Shown one piece after another: positions 14,945 to 22,750 of a DNA stretch of 64,000 nt; position 1 is the stretch's first letter, and the number at the start of each line of letters is the position of its first letter. The stretch comes from Streptomyces sclerotialus (GTDB lineage: Bacteria > Actinomycetota > Actinomycetes > Streptomycetales > Streptomycetaceae). The DNA lies in assembly GCA_000719105.1 (NCBI GenBank), contig JODX01000004.1:186001-250000 (forward strand), in the 5' to 3' direction. Under the pieces are notes generated by a model. That model searched no databases and was not told the origin of the DNA. It saw only the letters and a list, made by a program, of their open reading frames with translations. The position numbers were made by a program, and so were the translations under genes.

Positions 14945-17278
14945 TCAGACGGGGCTGCCCTGCTCCTCCGCGTCCGGGCCCTCCACGTGGTGGAAGAGCT
15001 CGGACCCCCCGGTGAGGAGATACGCCTGGGCCTCGCCCACGTGGAAGTACATTCCGTGCAGCTCCAGCCTGCCCTCCCGCAGGGCGCGTGCCACGGAGCC
15101 GTGCGCCCGGAGGTGCTCCAACTGCTGGAGCACATTGGTCAGACAGAGCTGTTCGGCCGCGTCGGCCGACGCCCGCCCGGCGAGCCGCGCCCCGGGCCGC
15201 TCCTTGTCCGCCATGCGCTCCAGGCTGGGCAGCCCGTGCCGCAGCCACCGCTTCAGCGGCGTCTGGGCACCTCGGGTGTCCGTGTTCAGCAGCGCCTGCA
15301 TCGCCCCGCATCCGGAATGCCCGCACACGGTGATGGACCGCACCTCCAGCACGTCCACCGCGTACTCGATCGCCGCCGCCACCGAGTCGTCCCCGCTCTC
15401 CTCGCCGGGCAGTGGGACGAGATTCCCCACATTGCGTACGACGAAGAGGTCGCCCGGGCCGCTCGAGGTGATCATCGACGTGACGAGCCGTGAGTCGGCG
15501 CAGGTCAGGAAGAGCTGCGAGGGCTGCTGTCCCTCACGCGCGAGCCGGGCCAGCTCACCGCGCACCAGAGGAGCGGTGTTCCGGTGGAACGCGCTGATCC
15601 CGCGCGCCAGCCGGTGCGAGCTCGGGGCGGCGGCCGCGGCTGCCTCCGGCCGCTCGCCGGCCGGTGCGGGCCGCGGGTTCTCGCAGTGGTGGTTGCGCCA
15701 GGCCGTCCAGGGGCGGCACCGGCACCCGGAGGCGTCGGCGGGCTCCGCGATACGTACCCCGGCACGCCCGGTGAGCTCGACGGACCCGCCCTGCGCGGTG
15801 TGCGTCCGCTGCCAGTCGTGCAGCGTCTCGTACGCGGCGTGGTCCATGAACGACCCGTCCAGCTCGACGACCGCCTCGGCGTCTCGGGGCACCAGATGCA
15901 GGGCGCGGCTCAGCCGGGGCACCGCCAGGAACGTCAACTGGCCCCTGACGTGTACGTAGTGGACCCCTTGCCGCTGGTCGTGCGTGATGCGGGTGCGGGC
16001 GAGCCGGTTCAGTGCGACGGCGACGGCCACGGCGACACCCAGCGCCACTCCCTCCAGGACGCCGAGGAGGACGACGCCGAGCGTGGTGACGACGTAGACC
16101 AGCACTTCGCGGTGGCGGGTGACCGTGCGGATGTGGTTCAGGGACACCATCTGGATGCCGACGGCCATCACGAGCGCCGCGAGCGAGGCGAGGGGGATCA
16201 GCTCGAGCATCGGGACCATCAGCAGCGCGGCGACCACCACCCAGATCCCGTGCAACATTGTGGAGTTCCGGCTCACGGCACCGGCCTGCACGTTCGCCGA
16301 ACTGCGCACGGCGACACCGGCGATGGGCAGCCCGCCGAGTGCTCCGGAGGTGATGTTGGCGGCGCCCTGGCCGAGCAGTTCGCGATCGAGGTCCGCGCGC
16401 GTCATACCCGGCTTCCCCGCCGTGAGCTTGTCCACGGCGACGGCGCCCAGCAGCGACTGCACGCTGCACACCAGCGTGATGGTGAGGACGGCGGTGACGA
16501 GCCCGAGCGCCGGCCCCTCGGGGAGCCCGGCCAGGGCGTGGCTGTGCCAGGACGGCAGGTCGACCTTGGGCAGACTGAGTCCGGCGAGGACGGCGGTGGC
16601 GGTCGCCGCGGTGACGGCGACGAGTGCGCCGGGGGCCTTGCGCAGCACGCGGCCGGCCCGGCCGGGCAGTCTCGGCCAGGCGAGCAGCAGGGCGAGCGTC
16701 AGTGCGCTGATCGCCACGGTGGCGGGCTGCACCTGTGCCAACTGCGCGGGCAGCGCACGGAGGTTGTCGATGACGGCGCTCTGCGGAGTGCCGCCGAGCA
16801 TGATGTGCAGTTGGGCGACGGCGATGGTCGCACCGATGCCGGCGAGCATGCCGTGCACGATCGCCGGGCTGACGGCGAGTGCCGTACGGGCCACGCGCAG
16901 GCAACCGAGACCGAGTTGGGCGAGACCCGCGAGAACGGTGATGGCACAGGTGGTCCGCCAGCCGTACTGCTGGATGAGATCGGCGGTGACGACGGTGAGC
17001 CCGGCGGCGGGGCCGCTGACCTGGAGCGGGGAGCCACCGATGCGTCCGGCCACGAGACCTCCGACGGCGGCGGCGACGAGGCCGGCCTGGAGCGGTGCGC
17101 CGGTGGCGAGAGCGATACCGAGAGAGAGGGGGAGCGCAATCAGGAAGACCGCGAGTGAGGCGGACACATCGGCGGCCTCGACGCGGAAGCGCCGCGGGGC
17201 GGGTGGGGGGCTGTGGGGGCGGGGGGCCCCCTTCGCTCGAGTCGGGTCGGTGGCTCGGGCTGGGACGCAGGCTGGCAT
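14945..17278 (-). CDS. SulP-STAS-beta carbonic anhydrase fusion (bicarbonate transporter type)
   Basis: A 777-aa three-part protein. Residues about 30-440 form an 11-12 helix SulP transporter (VSASLAVFLIALPLSLGIALATGAP, SGPAAGLTVV). Residues 450-530 are a STAS-like regulatory domain, and after a Pro/Ala linker residues about 560-777 are a beta-class carbonic anhydrase with the zinc motifs CADSR (near 592) and HSGC (near 649). Such fusions are thought to couple bicarbonate transport to CO2 hydration; here the CA domain keeps all zinc ligands. The start at 17278 has GGAGGAG upstream. It is an independent unit with its own promoter region and terminator. Sulfate or another anion is the alternative substrate. 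Confidence 0.92.
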   Translation of the reverse strand: MPACVPARATDPTRAKGAPRPHSPPPAPRRFRVEAADVSASLAVFLIALPLSLGIALATGAPLQAGLVAAAVGGLVAGRIGGSPLQVSGPAAGLTVVTADLIQQYGWRTTCAITVLAGLAQLGLGCLRVARTALAVSPAIVHGMLAGIGATIAVAQLHIMLGGTPQSAVIDNLRALPAQLAQVQPATVAISALTLALLLAWPRLPGRAGRVLRKAPGALVAVTAATATAVLAGLSLPKVDLPSWHSHALAGLPEGPALGLVTAVLTITLVCSVQSLLGAVAVDKLTAGKPGMTRADLDRELLGQGAANITSGALGGLPIAGVAVRSSANVQAGAVSRNSTMLHGIWVVVAALLMVPMLELIPLASLAALVMAVGIQMVSLNHIRTVTRHREVLVYVVTTLGVVLLGVLEGVALGVAVAVAVALNRLARTRITHDQRQGVHYVHVRGQLTFLAVPRLSRALHLVPRDAEAVVELDGSFMDHAAYETLHDWQRTHTAQGGSVELTGRAGVRIAEPADASGCRCRPWTAWRNHHCENPRPAPAGERPEAAAAAAPSSHRLARGISAFHRNTAPLVRGELARLAREGQQPSQLFLTCADSRLVTSMITSSGPGDLFVVRNVGNLVPLPGEESGDDSVAAAIEYAVDVLEVRSITVCGHSGCGAMQALLNTDTRGAQTPLKRWLRHGLPSLERMADKERPGARLAGRASADAAEQLCLTNVLQQLEHLRAHGSVARALREGRLELHGMYFHVGEAQAYLLTGGSELFHHVEGPDAEEQGSPV

Positions 17279-17624
17279 GGTTCCCGTCTCCTCCGGGCGG
17301 CGCGGTGCGTAGCAGGTGGTCCCCGCGTGAAAGGCGGGGCCAGGGGCACGACCGTGGGTCACGGCGTACAGCGGCGGGATGTCTCAACGTTCAGTAAATG
17401 AATCGTAATCAACAGTAAAGGGCGCGCCTGGATAATCAGCGCAAATGGGGTAACAGATCACTCCAATGAGTGAAGCGGGATTTTTATGGGCTTGTCATAC
17501 AAATTCTTGCCGGCGCTTGTGCGACCTTGACCGCGCCACCGCACTCTCGCGCGCACCGTCGCCCGGGAGTGCGGAACGTGCCTGCTCAGCGTTGCCCTGA
17601 CTGAAGGAAGAAGGTGGGACGACC
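17279..17624. promoter_or_regulatory. A+T-rich divergent control region with 21-bp-spaced direct repeats
   Basis: This 346-nt gap separates the SulP-CA gene and the NodB-like gene, so it must hold both promoters. Two copies of CAGTAAA (17392-17398, 17413-17419) are 21 bp apart, two helical turns, which suits a regulator bound to one DNA face. The surrounding 100 bp are markedly A+T-rich for this genome. No gene is visible. Confidence 0.5.
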
Positions 17625-18893
17625 ATGGCCGCCTCCCAGAGGATCGCCGCGGGAGTCGCGCTGGCTGCGGTCTGCGCCACGGCGCCCGCCGGTTGCGCGC
17701 CCGGCGGCACCGGTTCGCAGGAGCGCCTTCGCGGCGGGAAAAAGGCCGCCGTCGCTCCGGCGCCCAGAAGTGTCGTCCGCCTGATCGGTGACGGCTCCAC
17801 CGCTCATACCGGGGTCCAACCCCGCCTGCCCAGGCCCGAGCGGCTGAAGCCGGGCCGGCGGCCGCCGCAGTTCGTGGTCTTCTCCTGGGACGGCGCGGGC
17901 GAGGACAGCCAGCGGCTGTTCTCGCACTTCCGCAAGGTGGCCAGAGCCAACGACGCCACGATGACCTACTTCCTGAGCGGCGTGTACCTGCTCCCGGAGG
18001 AGGAGCGCGAGCGATACCGGCCGCCTCAGCACTCGCGGGGCAGCTCCGACATCGGCTTCAACGATGTGCCGGGCATCCGGGACACCGTGAGGCAGCTGCG
18101 CGGCGCGTGGCTGGAGGGCAACGAGATCGGAACCCACTTCAACGGCCACTTCTGTGGCGAGGGGCGCGGTGTCGGCGAGTGGTCGGCGGCCGAGTGGAAG
18201 AGCGAGATCGCCCAGGCCAAGACGTTCGTGAAGTCCTGGAAGACCACCACGGGCCTCAGAAAGACGGCTCCGCTGCCCTTCGACTACGACAAGGAACTGA
18301 TCGGCGGCCGCACCCCATGTCTGGAGGGCCGCAAAAACTTCCGGAAGGCCGCCCGCGACCTGGGCTTCCGCTACGACAGCAGCGGCGTCGCCGACCAGGT
18401 GTGGCCCAGGAAGAAGAAGGGCCTGTGGGATCTGTCCATGCAGCTGGTCCCCGTACCGGGCCGTGGCTTCGAGACGCTGACCATGGACTACAACTTCTAC
18501 ATGAACCAGTCCGACGCGCGTACCGGCGACCCGGACCTCCACGAGTACTGGGGCGACCAGTTCCGCGACGGCCTGCTCAGGGGCTTCCGGCGTGCCTATC
18601 ACGGCAACCGGGCGCCCCTGATCATCGGCAACCACTTCGAGTCCTGGAACGGCGGCACCTACATGCGCGCTGTCGAGGAGACCATCGAGAAGGTGTGTAC
18701 GAGGCCGGAGGTGCGCTGTGTCTCCTTCCGGCAGCTCGCCGACTGGCTCGACGCCCAGGACCCCAGGACTCTCGCCAAGTTGCGCACCCTCGAGGTCGGC
18801 GAGGCTCCGAAGAGGGGCTGGAGATCCTTTCTGGGCGGCGGGCCCGCCCCCGCCCCCAGGGGTGTCCCGGGGGCGCCGGCGGCCGGGCGGTGA
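17625..18893 (+). CDS. Secreted NodB-like polysaccharide deacetylase family protein
   Basis: A 422-aa exported protein. The first 25 residues are a signal peptide (ALAAVCATAPAGC), possibly lipoprotein type although the lipobox PAGC is not canonical. The NodB-like core has FVVFSWDGAGED (first Asp motif) and EIGTHFNGHF, where H-x3-H can bind zinc, followed by YDSSGVADQVWP and IIGNHFESWNGG. Deacetylases of this fold remove N-acetyl groups from cell-wall or other glycans. The second Asp of the usual TFDD motif is replaced by Gly here, so activity is uncertain. The C-terminus is Pro/Ala-rich. It has its own promoter and is convergent with the ATPase gene. Confidence 0.78.
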   Translation: MAASQRIAAGVALAAVCATAPAGCAPGGTGSQERLRGGKKAAVAPAPRSVVRLIGDGSTAHTGVQPRLPRPERLKPGRRPPQFVVFSWDGAGEDSQRLFSHFRKVARANDATMTYFLSGVYLLPEEERERYRPPQHSRGSSDIGFNDVPGIRDTVRQLRGAWLEGNEIGTHFNGHFCGEGRGVGEWSAAEWKSEIAQAKTFVKSWKTTTGLRKTAPLPFDYDKELIGGRTPCLEGRKNFRKAARDLGFRYDSSGVADQVWPRKKKGLWDLSMQLVPVPGRGFETLTMDYNFYMNQSDARTGDPDLHEYWGDQFRDGLLRGFRRAYHGNRAPLIIGNHFESWNGGTYMRAVEETIEKVCTRPEVRCVSFRQLADWLDAQDPRTLAKLRTLEVGEAPKRGWRSFLGGGPAPAPRGVPGAPAAGR

Positions 18894-18935
18894 GCTCCGG
18901 GGCGGGAGCGAGCAGGCCCGGGGGCGAGGCGATGG

Positions 18936-19919
18936 TCAGGCCGTGGCGGCCATGAGGCCTTCGCCGAGGACGAATCCGGGGTCGATCTGCGCCGCCAGGT
19001 CGGATCCGGTGCGCGCGTTGCCCCATGTGCCGGCGTTCTTCAGGTGGAAGTGGACCATCTGGCGCGTGTAGCGCTCCCAGTTCCGCCGGTCGTACATGGC
19101 GTCCGCGGCCGACCGCAGGGCCCGCAGGGACTCGTGGTCACCCTCCGCCAGGTGCTCGAAGGGGATCGGGCGGCCCTTCTCCATGGCGCGCACCCAGTCC
19201 GAGTGCCCGACGGTGACCAGGAGGTCCTCGCCGATCTCCGCGCGGAGGAAGTCGACGTCGTCCTGGCTCTGCACCTTGTTCCCGACGACCTTCAGGGCGA
19301 CCCCGTAGTCCTGGGCGTACTCCTTGTACTGGCGGTAGACGGAAACCCCCTTCCGGGTCGGTTCGGCGACCAGGAACGTGAGGTCGAAGCGGGTGAACAT
19401 GCCGGACGCGAACGAGTCGGAGCCGGCTGTCATGTCGACCACCACATACTCGTCGCGGCCGTCGACCAGGTGGTTCAGGAACAGCTCCACCGCGCCCGTC
19501 TTGGAGTGGTAGCAGGCGACCCCCAGGTCGGCGTCGCTGAAGGGGCCGGTGACCATCAGACGGACGGTGCCGCCGTCGAGTTCCACCGGTCGCGCGCAGG
19601 CGTCGTACACCGGGTTGTCCTCGCACACCCGCAGCAGCCGGGAGCCCTCGCCGGGCGGCGTGGTTTTGATCATCGTCTCGGCGGACGCGATGCGGGGATT
19701 GGAACCGCGCAGGTAATCCTTGATCATCAGTAGTCGGTCGCCCATCGCCGGCAGCGCGGCGGCCTGCGCCTCGTCGAGGCCCAGGGCGGCCCCCAGATGC
19801 TGGTTGATGTCGGCGTCGACGGCGACGACCGGTGCTCCGGCGGCGACGAGATGCCGGATGAACAGGGAGGACAGGGTGGTCTTGCCGCTGCCGCCCTTCC
19901 CTACGAAAGCAATTTTCAT
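18936..19919 (-). CDS. CooC/ArsA-like P-loop ATPase
   Basis: A soluble SIMIBI ATPase of 327 aa. The deviant Walker A VGKGGSGKTTLSS (residues 6-18) has the signature Lys of the MinD/ArsA/CooC class, AVDADINQHLG gives the A' motif and VVVDMTAGSDSFASG the Walker B/switch region. CooC-type members insert metals and ArsA-type members drive transport; neither partner is present here. I prefer ATG 19919 (MKIAFVG), 8 nt after TACGCT; GTG 19925 gives two more residues. No Shine-Dalgarno is seen, suggesting a leaderless mRNA. It is divergent from the Fic-like gene. Confidence 0.8.
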   Translation of the reverse strand: MKIAFVGKGGSGKTTLSSLFIRHLVAAGAPVVAVDADINQHLGAALGLDEAQAAALPAMGDRLLMIKDYLRGSNPRIASAETMIKTTPPGEGSRLLRVCEDNPVYDACARPVELDGGTVRLMVTGPFSDADLGVACYHSKTGAVELFLNHLVDGRDEYVVVDMTAGSDSFASGMFTRFDLTFLVAEPTRKGVSVYRQYKEYAQDYGVALKVVGNKVQSQDDVDFLRAEIGEDLLVTVGHSDWVRAMEKGRPIPFEHLAEGDHESLRALRSAADAMYDRRNWERYTRQMVHFHLKNAGTWGNARTGSDLAAQIDPGFVLGEGLMAATA

Positions 19920-20051
19920 GTTCACTAAGCGTAGTAGATGCGTCGCGGTTCGTGTCCGGTTGGCGAGAAGAGACCACTCATTCGTGGGGAGCGCGATGAA
20001 CGGGCGGTGCCCTGCCCGGATGGGATGACGGCCGGGCCGTGGGGGCGCGTA

Positions 20052-20075
20052 CTGTCGTACTCATGAGTACGACAG
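20052..20075. promoter_or_regulatory. 24-bp perfect palindrome centred on a start codon
   Basis: CTGTCGTACTCA followed by its exact complement. The ATG of the Fic-like gene (20063-20065) spans the centre, and TACTGT (20050-20055), the likely -10, overlaps the left end. It could be an operator for repression, or a 5' hairpin hiding the start of a leaderless mRNA. Confidence 0.75.
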
Positions 20076-20917
20076 GCGCGACCGCCGATCCTCCCCCGAG
20101 CCCCGGCAGGGAGGACCCCCTCGCGGCCCTGGGGAAGCTCCCCGGCGTGGCCGAGTCCGTGGAGTCCGTGCGCAAGGCCGTGGACCGGGTCTACGGGCAC
20201 CGGATCATGCGCCGCCGCAGCACCGAGATCACCGCCGAGGCGGCGCTGCGCGGTTCGCGCGGCTCCGCGGCGCTGGCCGGCGCCGACTGGGCCCTGGAAG
20301 AGGTGCGCCGCCGCACCGACTTCAGCGGTGACGACGAGGCCCGCGTCGTGGGCGCGGCGCTGAGGCTGACCGCCGAGGCGGGGCAACTGCTCTCCATCTG
20401 GCGGCAGTCGCCCCTGCGTGTGCTGGCCCGGCTGCACCTGGTGGCGGCGGCCGGCGGCGAAGACGCGCGCGTGGGGCGCCCCCGGCAGGACGGCGAACCG
20501 GTCGACGAGCCGCTCGTCGGTCTGCCGCTGCCGGGCGCCGCCGAGGTCTCGGCCCGCCTGGAAGGGCTGTCCCAACTGATCGTCGCGGGCAGTTCGGCTC
20601 CCGCGCTGGTGTCCGCGGCGGTCGTCCACGGTGAACTGCTGGCCCTGCGCCCCTTCGGATCCCACAACGGCCTGGTCGCGCGCGCGGCCGAGCGCCTCGT
20701 GCTGATCGGCAGCGGCCTCGACCCCAAGGCCATCTGTCCCGCGGAGGTCGGCCACGCGGAACTCGGCCGTGCCGACTACGTCGCCGCCCTGGAGGGCTAC
20801 GTCTCCGGCACCCCCGAGGGCATGTCCGCGTGGATCACCCACTGCGGCAGGGCGGTGGAGCTCGGAGCCCGCGAGTCGACGGCGGTGTGCGAGGCCCTGC
20901 AGCGCGGGGCGGCCTGA
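20063..20917 (+). CDS. Fic-like protein with degenerate active site
   Basis: A 284-aa helical protein. The segment LLALRPFGSHNGLVARA aligns with the Fic motif HPFxxGNGRxxR, but the catalytic His is Arg196, the first Gly is His and the central Arg is Leu. Canonical AMP transfer is therefore unlikely, although the fold (upstream helices with STEITAEAALRGSRGSAALAG resembling the Fic N-terminal region) seems kept. Orthologues in Streptomyces have been labelled oxidoreductase or Fic/Doc. The start is at 20063, seven bases after TACTGT, without a ribosome site. It is divergent from the ATPase gene and ends at a strong hairpin. Possible roles are a scaffold or a pseudo-enzyme. Confidence 0.75.
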   Translation: MSTTGATADPPPSPGREDPLAALGKLPGVAESVESVRKAVDRVYGHRIMRRRSTEITAEAALRGSRGSAALAGADWALEEVRRRTDFSGDDEARVVGAALRLTAEAGQLLSIWRQSPLRVLARLHLVAAAGGEDARVGRPRQDGEPVDEPLVGLPLPGAAEVSARLEGLSQLIVAGSSAPALVSAAVVHGELLALRPFGSHNGLVARAAERLVLIGSGLDPKAICPAEVGHAELGRADYVAALEGYVSGTPEGMSAWITHCGRAVELGARESTAVCEALQRGAA

Positions 20918-20978
20918 ACTCCGTCCGTGGCGAGGGGAGTCCCGCTCCCGGGGCTGAACCGATCCAGGGGAAAGGGTT

Positions 20979-21006
20979 GCGGCGGTACGAATGCTCGTAC
21001 CGCCGC
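20979..21006 (+). terminator. Terminator of the Fic-like gene
   Basis: GCGGCGGTACGA, loop ATGC, and the exact complement: a 12-bp stem with a 4-nt loop, 61 nt after the stop. Confidence 0.8.
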
Positions 21007-21029
21007 TGGCATGCTCACCGAGTTACCAT

Positions 21030-21235
21030 GCGTCCTCGATATGTTGCCCATCAGGTCGGGAACTTCCGCCCGTCACCTGGTGCGGCTGGCCCGTAATCGA
21101 CGGGTCGACGTCGCGTGGGTGCCCGATGTTCATGCTCGGTCCGTGTGGCCAATTGCGGTAAAAGGTGATCCCTTCGGATGTCCCTTGGTCTCGCGGGCCG
21201 TTGAATCCTTTGTACTCCCGTGCGAGAGCAAGCGG
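21030..21235. ncRNA. Candidate 6S-like RNA (ssrS) locus
   Basis: I recall that a 192-nt 6S-like RNA of S. coelicolor is encoded between genes SCO3558 and SCO3559, whose likely counterparts (HAD protein, Fic/oxidoreductase) flank this gap. The sequence is unusually A+T-rich and structured: CATCAGGT pairs with ACCTGGTG (21049-21056 / 21075-21082) and GGTCTCGC with GCGAGAGC near 21188-21233. A promoter-like TACCAT is at 21024-21029 on the plus strand. The strand and ends are not settled. A competing reading is a small plus-strand ORF to 21292 that contains a TTA codon. Nothing else is seen between 20918 and 21319. Confidence 0.4.
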
Positions 21236-21319
21236 AAGCCCCGGATGCACTTCTTTACTTTTGGGTTCAAAGAGGAGCGAAAAGGGCGTTGACCACTCCC
21301 GGGTGAGATCAGGGGCCGG

Positions 21320-22144
21320 TCAGGCCGTGGCCACCCGGCGCCGGCTCGCGTACCAGACCAGACCCGCCGTGGCTGCCGCGGCGCCTATGGCCGCAGCGGC
21401 CATGAGCGCCGGACGCGGCGGTACGGACAGCCGCTGCTTGAGTCGCACCGGGTGGTTGAAGTCCAGAACCGGCCACCCGCGCGCGAGAGCCTCGCGGCGC
21501 AGCGCGCGGTCCGGATTCACCGCGTGCGGATGTCCGACGGCCTCCAGCATCGGCAGGTCGGTGGCGGAGTCGCTGTAGGCGTGGCAGCGTGCGAGGTCGT
21601 AGCCCTCGGACTCGGCGAGCTCCCTGATCGCCTCGGCCTTGGTCGGGCCGTAGGCGTAGTACTCCACCTCGCCCGTGAAGCGGCCGTCGTCGCCCACGAC
21701 CATGCGGGTGGCGACCACGCGGTCCGCACCGAGGAGCTCGCCGATCGGCTCGACCACCTCGGCGCCGGACGTCGAGACGATGACGACGTCCCGTCCGGCG
21801 AGGTGGTGCTCCTCGATGAGGGAGGCGGCCTCGTCGTAGATGATCGGATCGATCAGGTCGTGAAGGGTCTCGGCGACGATCTCCTTCACCTGTTGGACAT
21901 TCCACCCGCGGCACAGCGCGGACAAGTACTCGCGCATCCGCTCCATCTGGTCGTGGTCCGCGCCGCCCGCGAGGAAGACGAACTGGGCATATGCGGTACG
22001 CAAGACCGCTCTGCGGTTGATCAGACCGCCTTGGTAGAACGACTTGCTGAACGTGAGCGTGCTCGACTTCGCAATGACCGTCTTGTCCAGGTCAAAGAAG
22101 GCCGCTGTGCGAGGCAAGGAGTGGTTTTCCACGAGCCCGAGCAT
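21320..22144 (-). CDS. HAD-IB family phosphatase with C-terminal membrane anchor
   Basis: A 274-aa HAD hydrolase of the SerB-like HAD-IB type. Motif I is AAFFDLDKTVIA (nucleophile and acid Asp), motif II IVSTSG, and motifs III/IV are YGPTKAEA and YSDSATDLPML. A C1 helical cap lies between I and II. The C-terminus (MAAAAIGAAAATAGLVWYASRRR) is one membrane helix with a basic end, so the enzyme should be tethered facing the cytoplasm. The orthologue was, as I recall, described as associated with morphological differentiation. GTG 22132 (VENHSLP), seven bases after TATGCT, may be the real leaderless start. A phosphorylated small molecule or lipid is the likely substrate. Confidence 0.85.
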   Translation of the reverse strand: MLGLVENHSLPRTAAFFDLDKTVIAKSSTLTFSKSFYQGGLINRRAVLRTAYAQFVFLAGGADHDQMERMREYLSALCRGWNVQQVKEIVAETLHDLIDPIIYDEAASLIEEHHLAGRDVVIVSTSGAEVVEPIGELLGADRVVATRMVVGDDGRFTGEVEYYAYGPTKAEAIRELAESEGYDLARCHAYSDSATDLPMLEAVGHPHAVNPDRALRREALARGWPVLDFNHPVRLKQRLSVPPRPALMAAAAIGAAAATAGLVWYASRRRVATA

Positions 22145-22175
22145 ATGCGCCCGCCATTCGGGCTAGTGTGGGGCG

Positions 22176-22325
22176 CGTGGGTTTGCCTGAGAGGGGTCTC
22201 GGGTACACCATGGAAGTCACGGATCGTTCGCGACCGTGCTAACCCGGTCCGGCTCCTCCCCCCCCGAGTCGGCCGTGGGGACGACCCCCGCTCTCCCCCC
22301 CGGCGGGGGTCGTCGCATGTCCGGG
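22176..22325 (+). ncRNA. Candidate small RNA or attenuator with orphan terminator
   Basis: TAGTGT at 22164-22169 could be a -10 on the plus strand. The next 140 nt fold into three hairpins: CCTGAGA/TCTCGGG (22186-22203), CACGG-A-TCG/CGACCGTG (22218-22238) and a 12-bp perfect terminator (22280-22291 / 22303-22314) followed by a T-rich stretch. No plus-strand gene precedes this terminator. A ten-residue ORF (MEVTDRSRPC, 22210-22242) covers hairpin 2, so a leader-peptide attenuator for the Tad locus is an alternative. Confidence 0.45.
22280..22314 (+). terminator. Orphan intrinsic terminator
   Basis: GACGACCCCCGC pairs perfectly with GCGGGGGTCGTC across an 11-nt loop. TTTT and TTTTT runs follow within 30 nt, rare in this genome. 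Confidence 0.8.
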
Positions 22326-22750
22326 TGGGTTTTCCGCTCTTTTTCCGTGATCGCCGAGCGCTGACGCCTCCGCTTGGCGCCCTCGAGCCGCATTCCCATG
22401 ATTCGTGACGCTCTGTAGCCGCTGGACTGCGGTGCGGCAGTCGTGTGCGGGGAGTGTTCGTGTCCCCTGTTTGGGTGACGGCGATATTCACATGCCCCGG
22501 GATGTCCACAGTTATCGACCAAGATCCACACGTTTTCCGGGATCGCTTCACTGTGATTCCCGGAGCGCACCGCAGGCGGCGAGTTCATGGCCGGTTCGGA
22601 TTGCCGGTGCGCCTGGCCGGTTTCTGTCGGCCGTGCATATGAAGGCCGGGTCACCGGTCCTTCTCGCAGATCTTCAACTCGGGCGGGATTCGCAGGGCCG
22701 CAGCGGACCGGCGATCCCCTGCCCGCGAGGCAACAAGGGGGCTGGACATC

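Larger units (their letters stand above)
22145..22750. other. 606-nt intergenic region upstream of the Tad locus
   Basis: It contains the candidate small RNA at 22176-22325, then about 420 nt with no convincing gene. Two DnaA-box-like strings (ATGTCCACA at 22502-22510, AGATCCACA at 22522-22530) lie in the second half, and the ssd promoter must be near the right end. Confidence 0.5.

Noticed and set aside
20927-21292. 121-codon plus-strand ORF between the Fic-like and HAD genes
   Set aside because: Its first part runs through the terminator hairpin at 20979, codon use is atypical (TTA, TTT, AAA), and the region better fits a structured RNA; kept only as an alternative.
22501-22530. Two DnaA-box-like sequences suggesting a replication origin
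   Set aside because: Only two imperfect boxes and no dnaA, dnaN or dense box cluster; the genes around it are not those of oriC.
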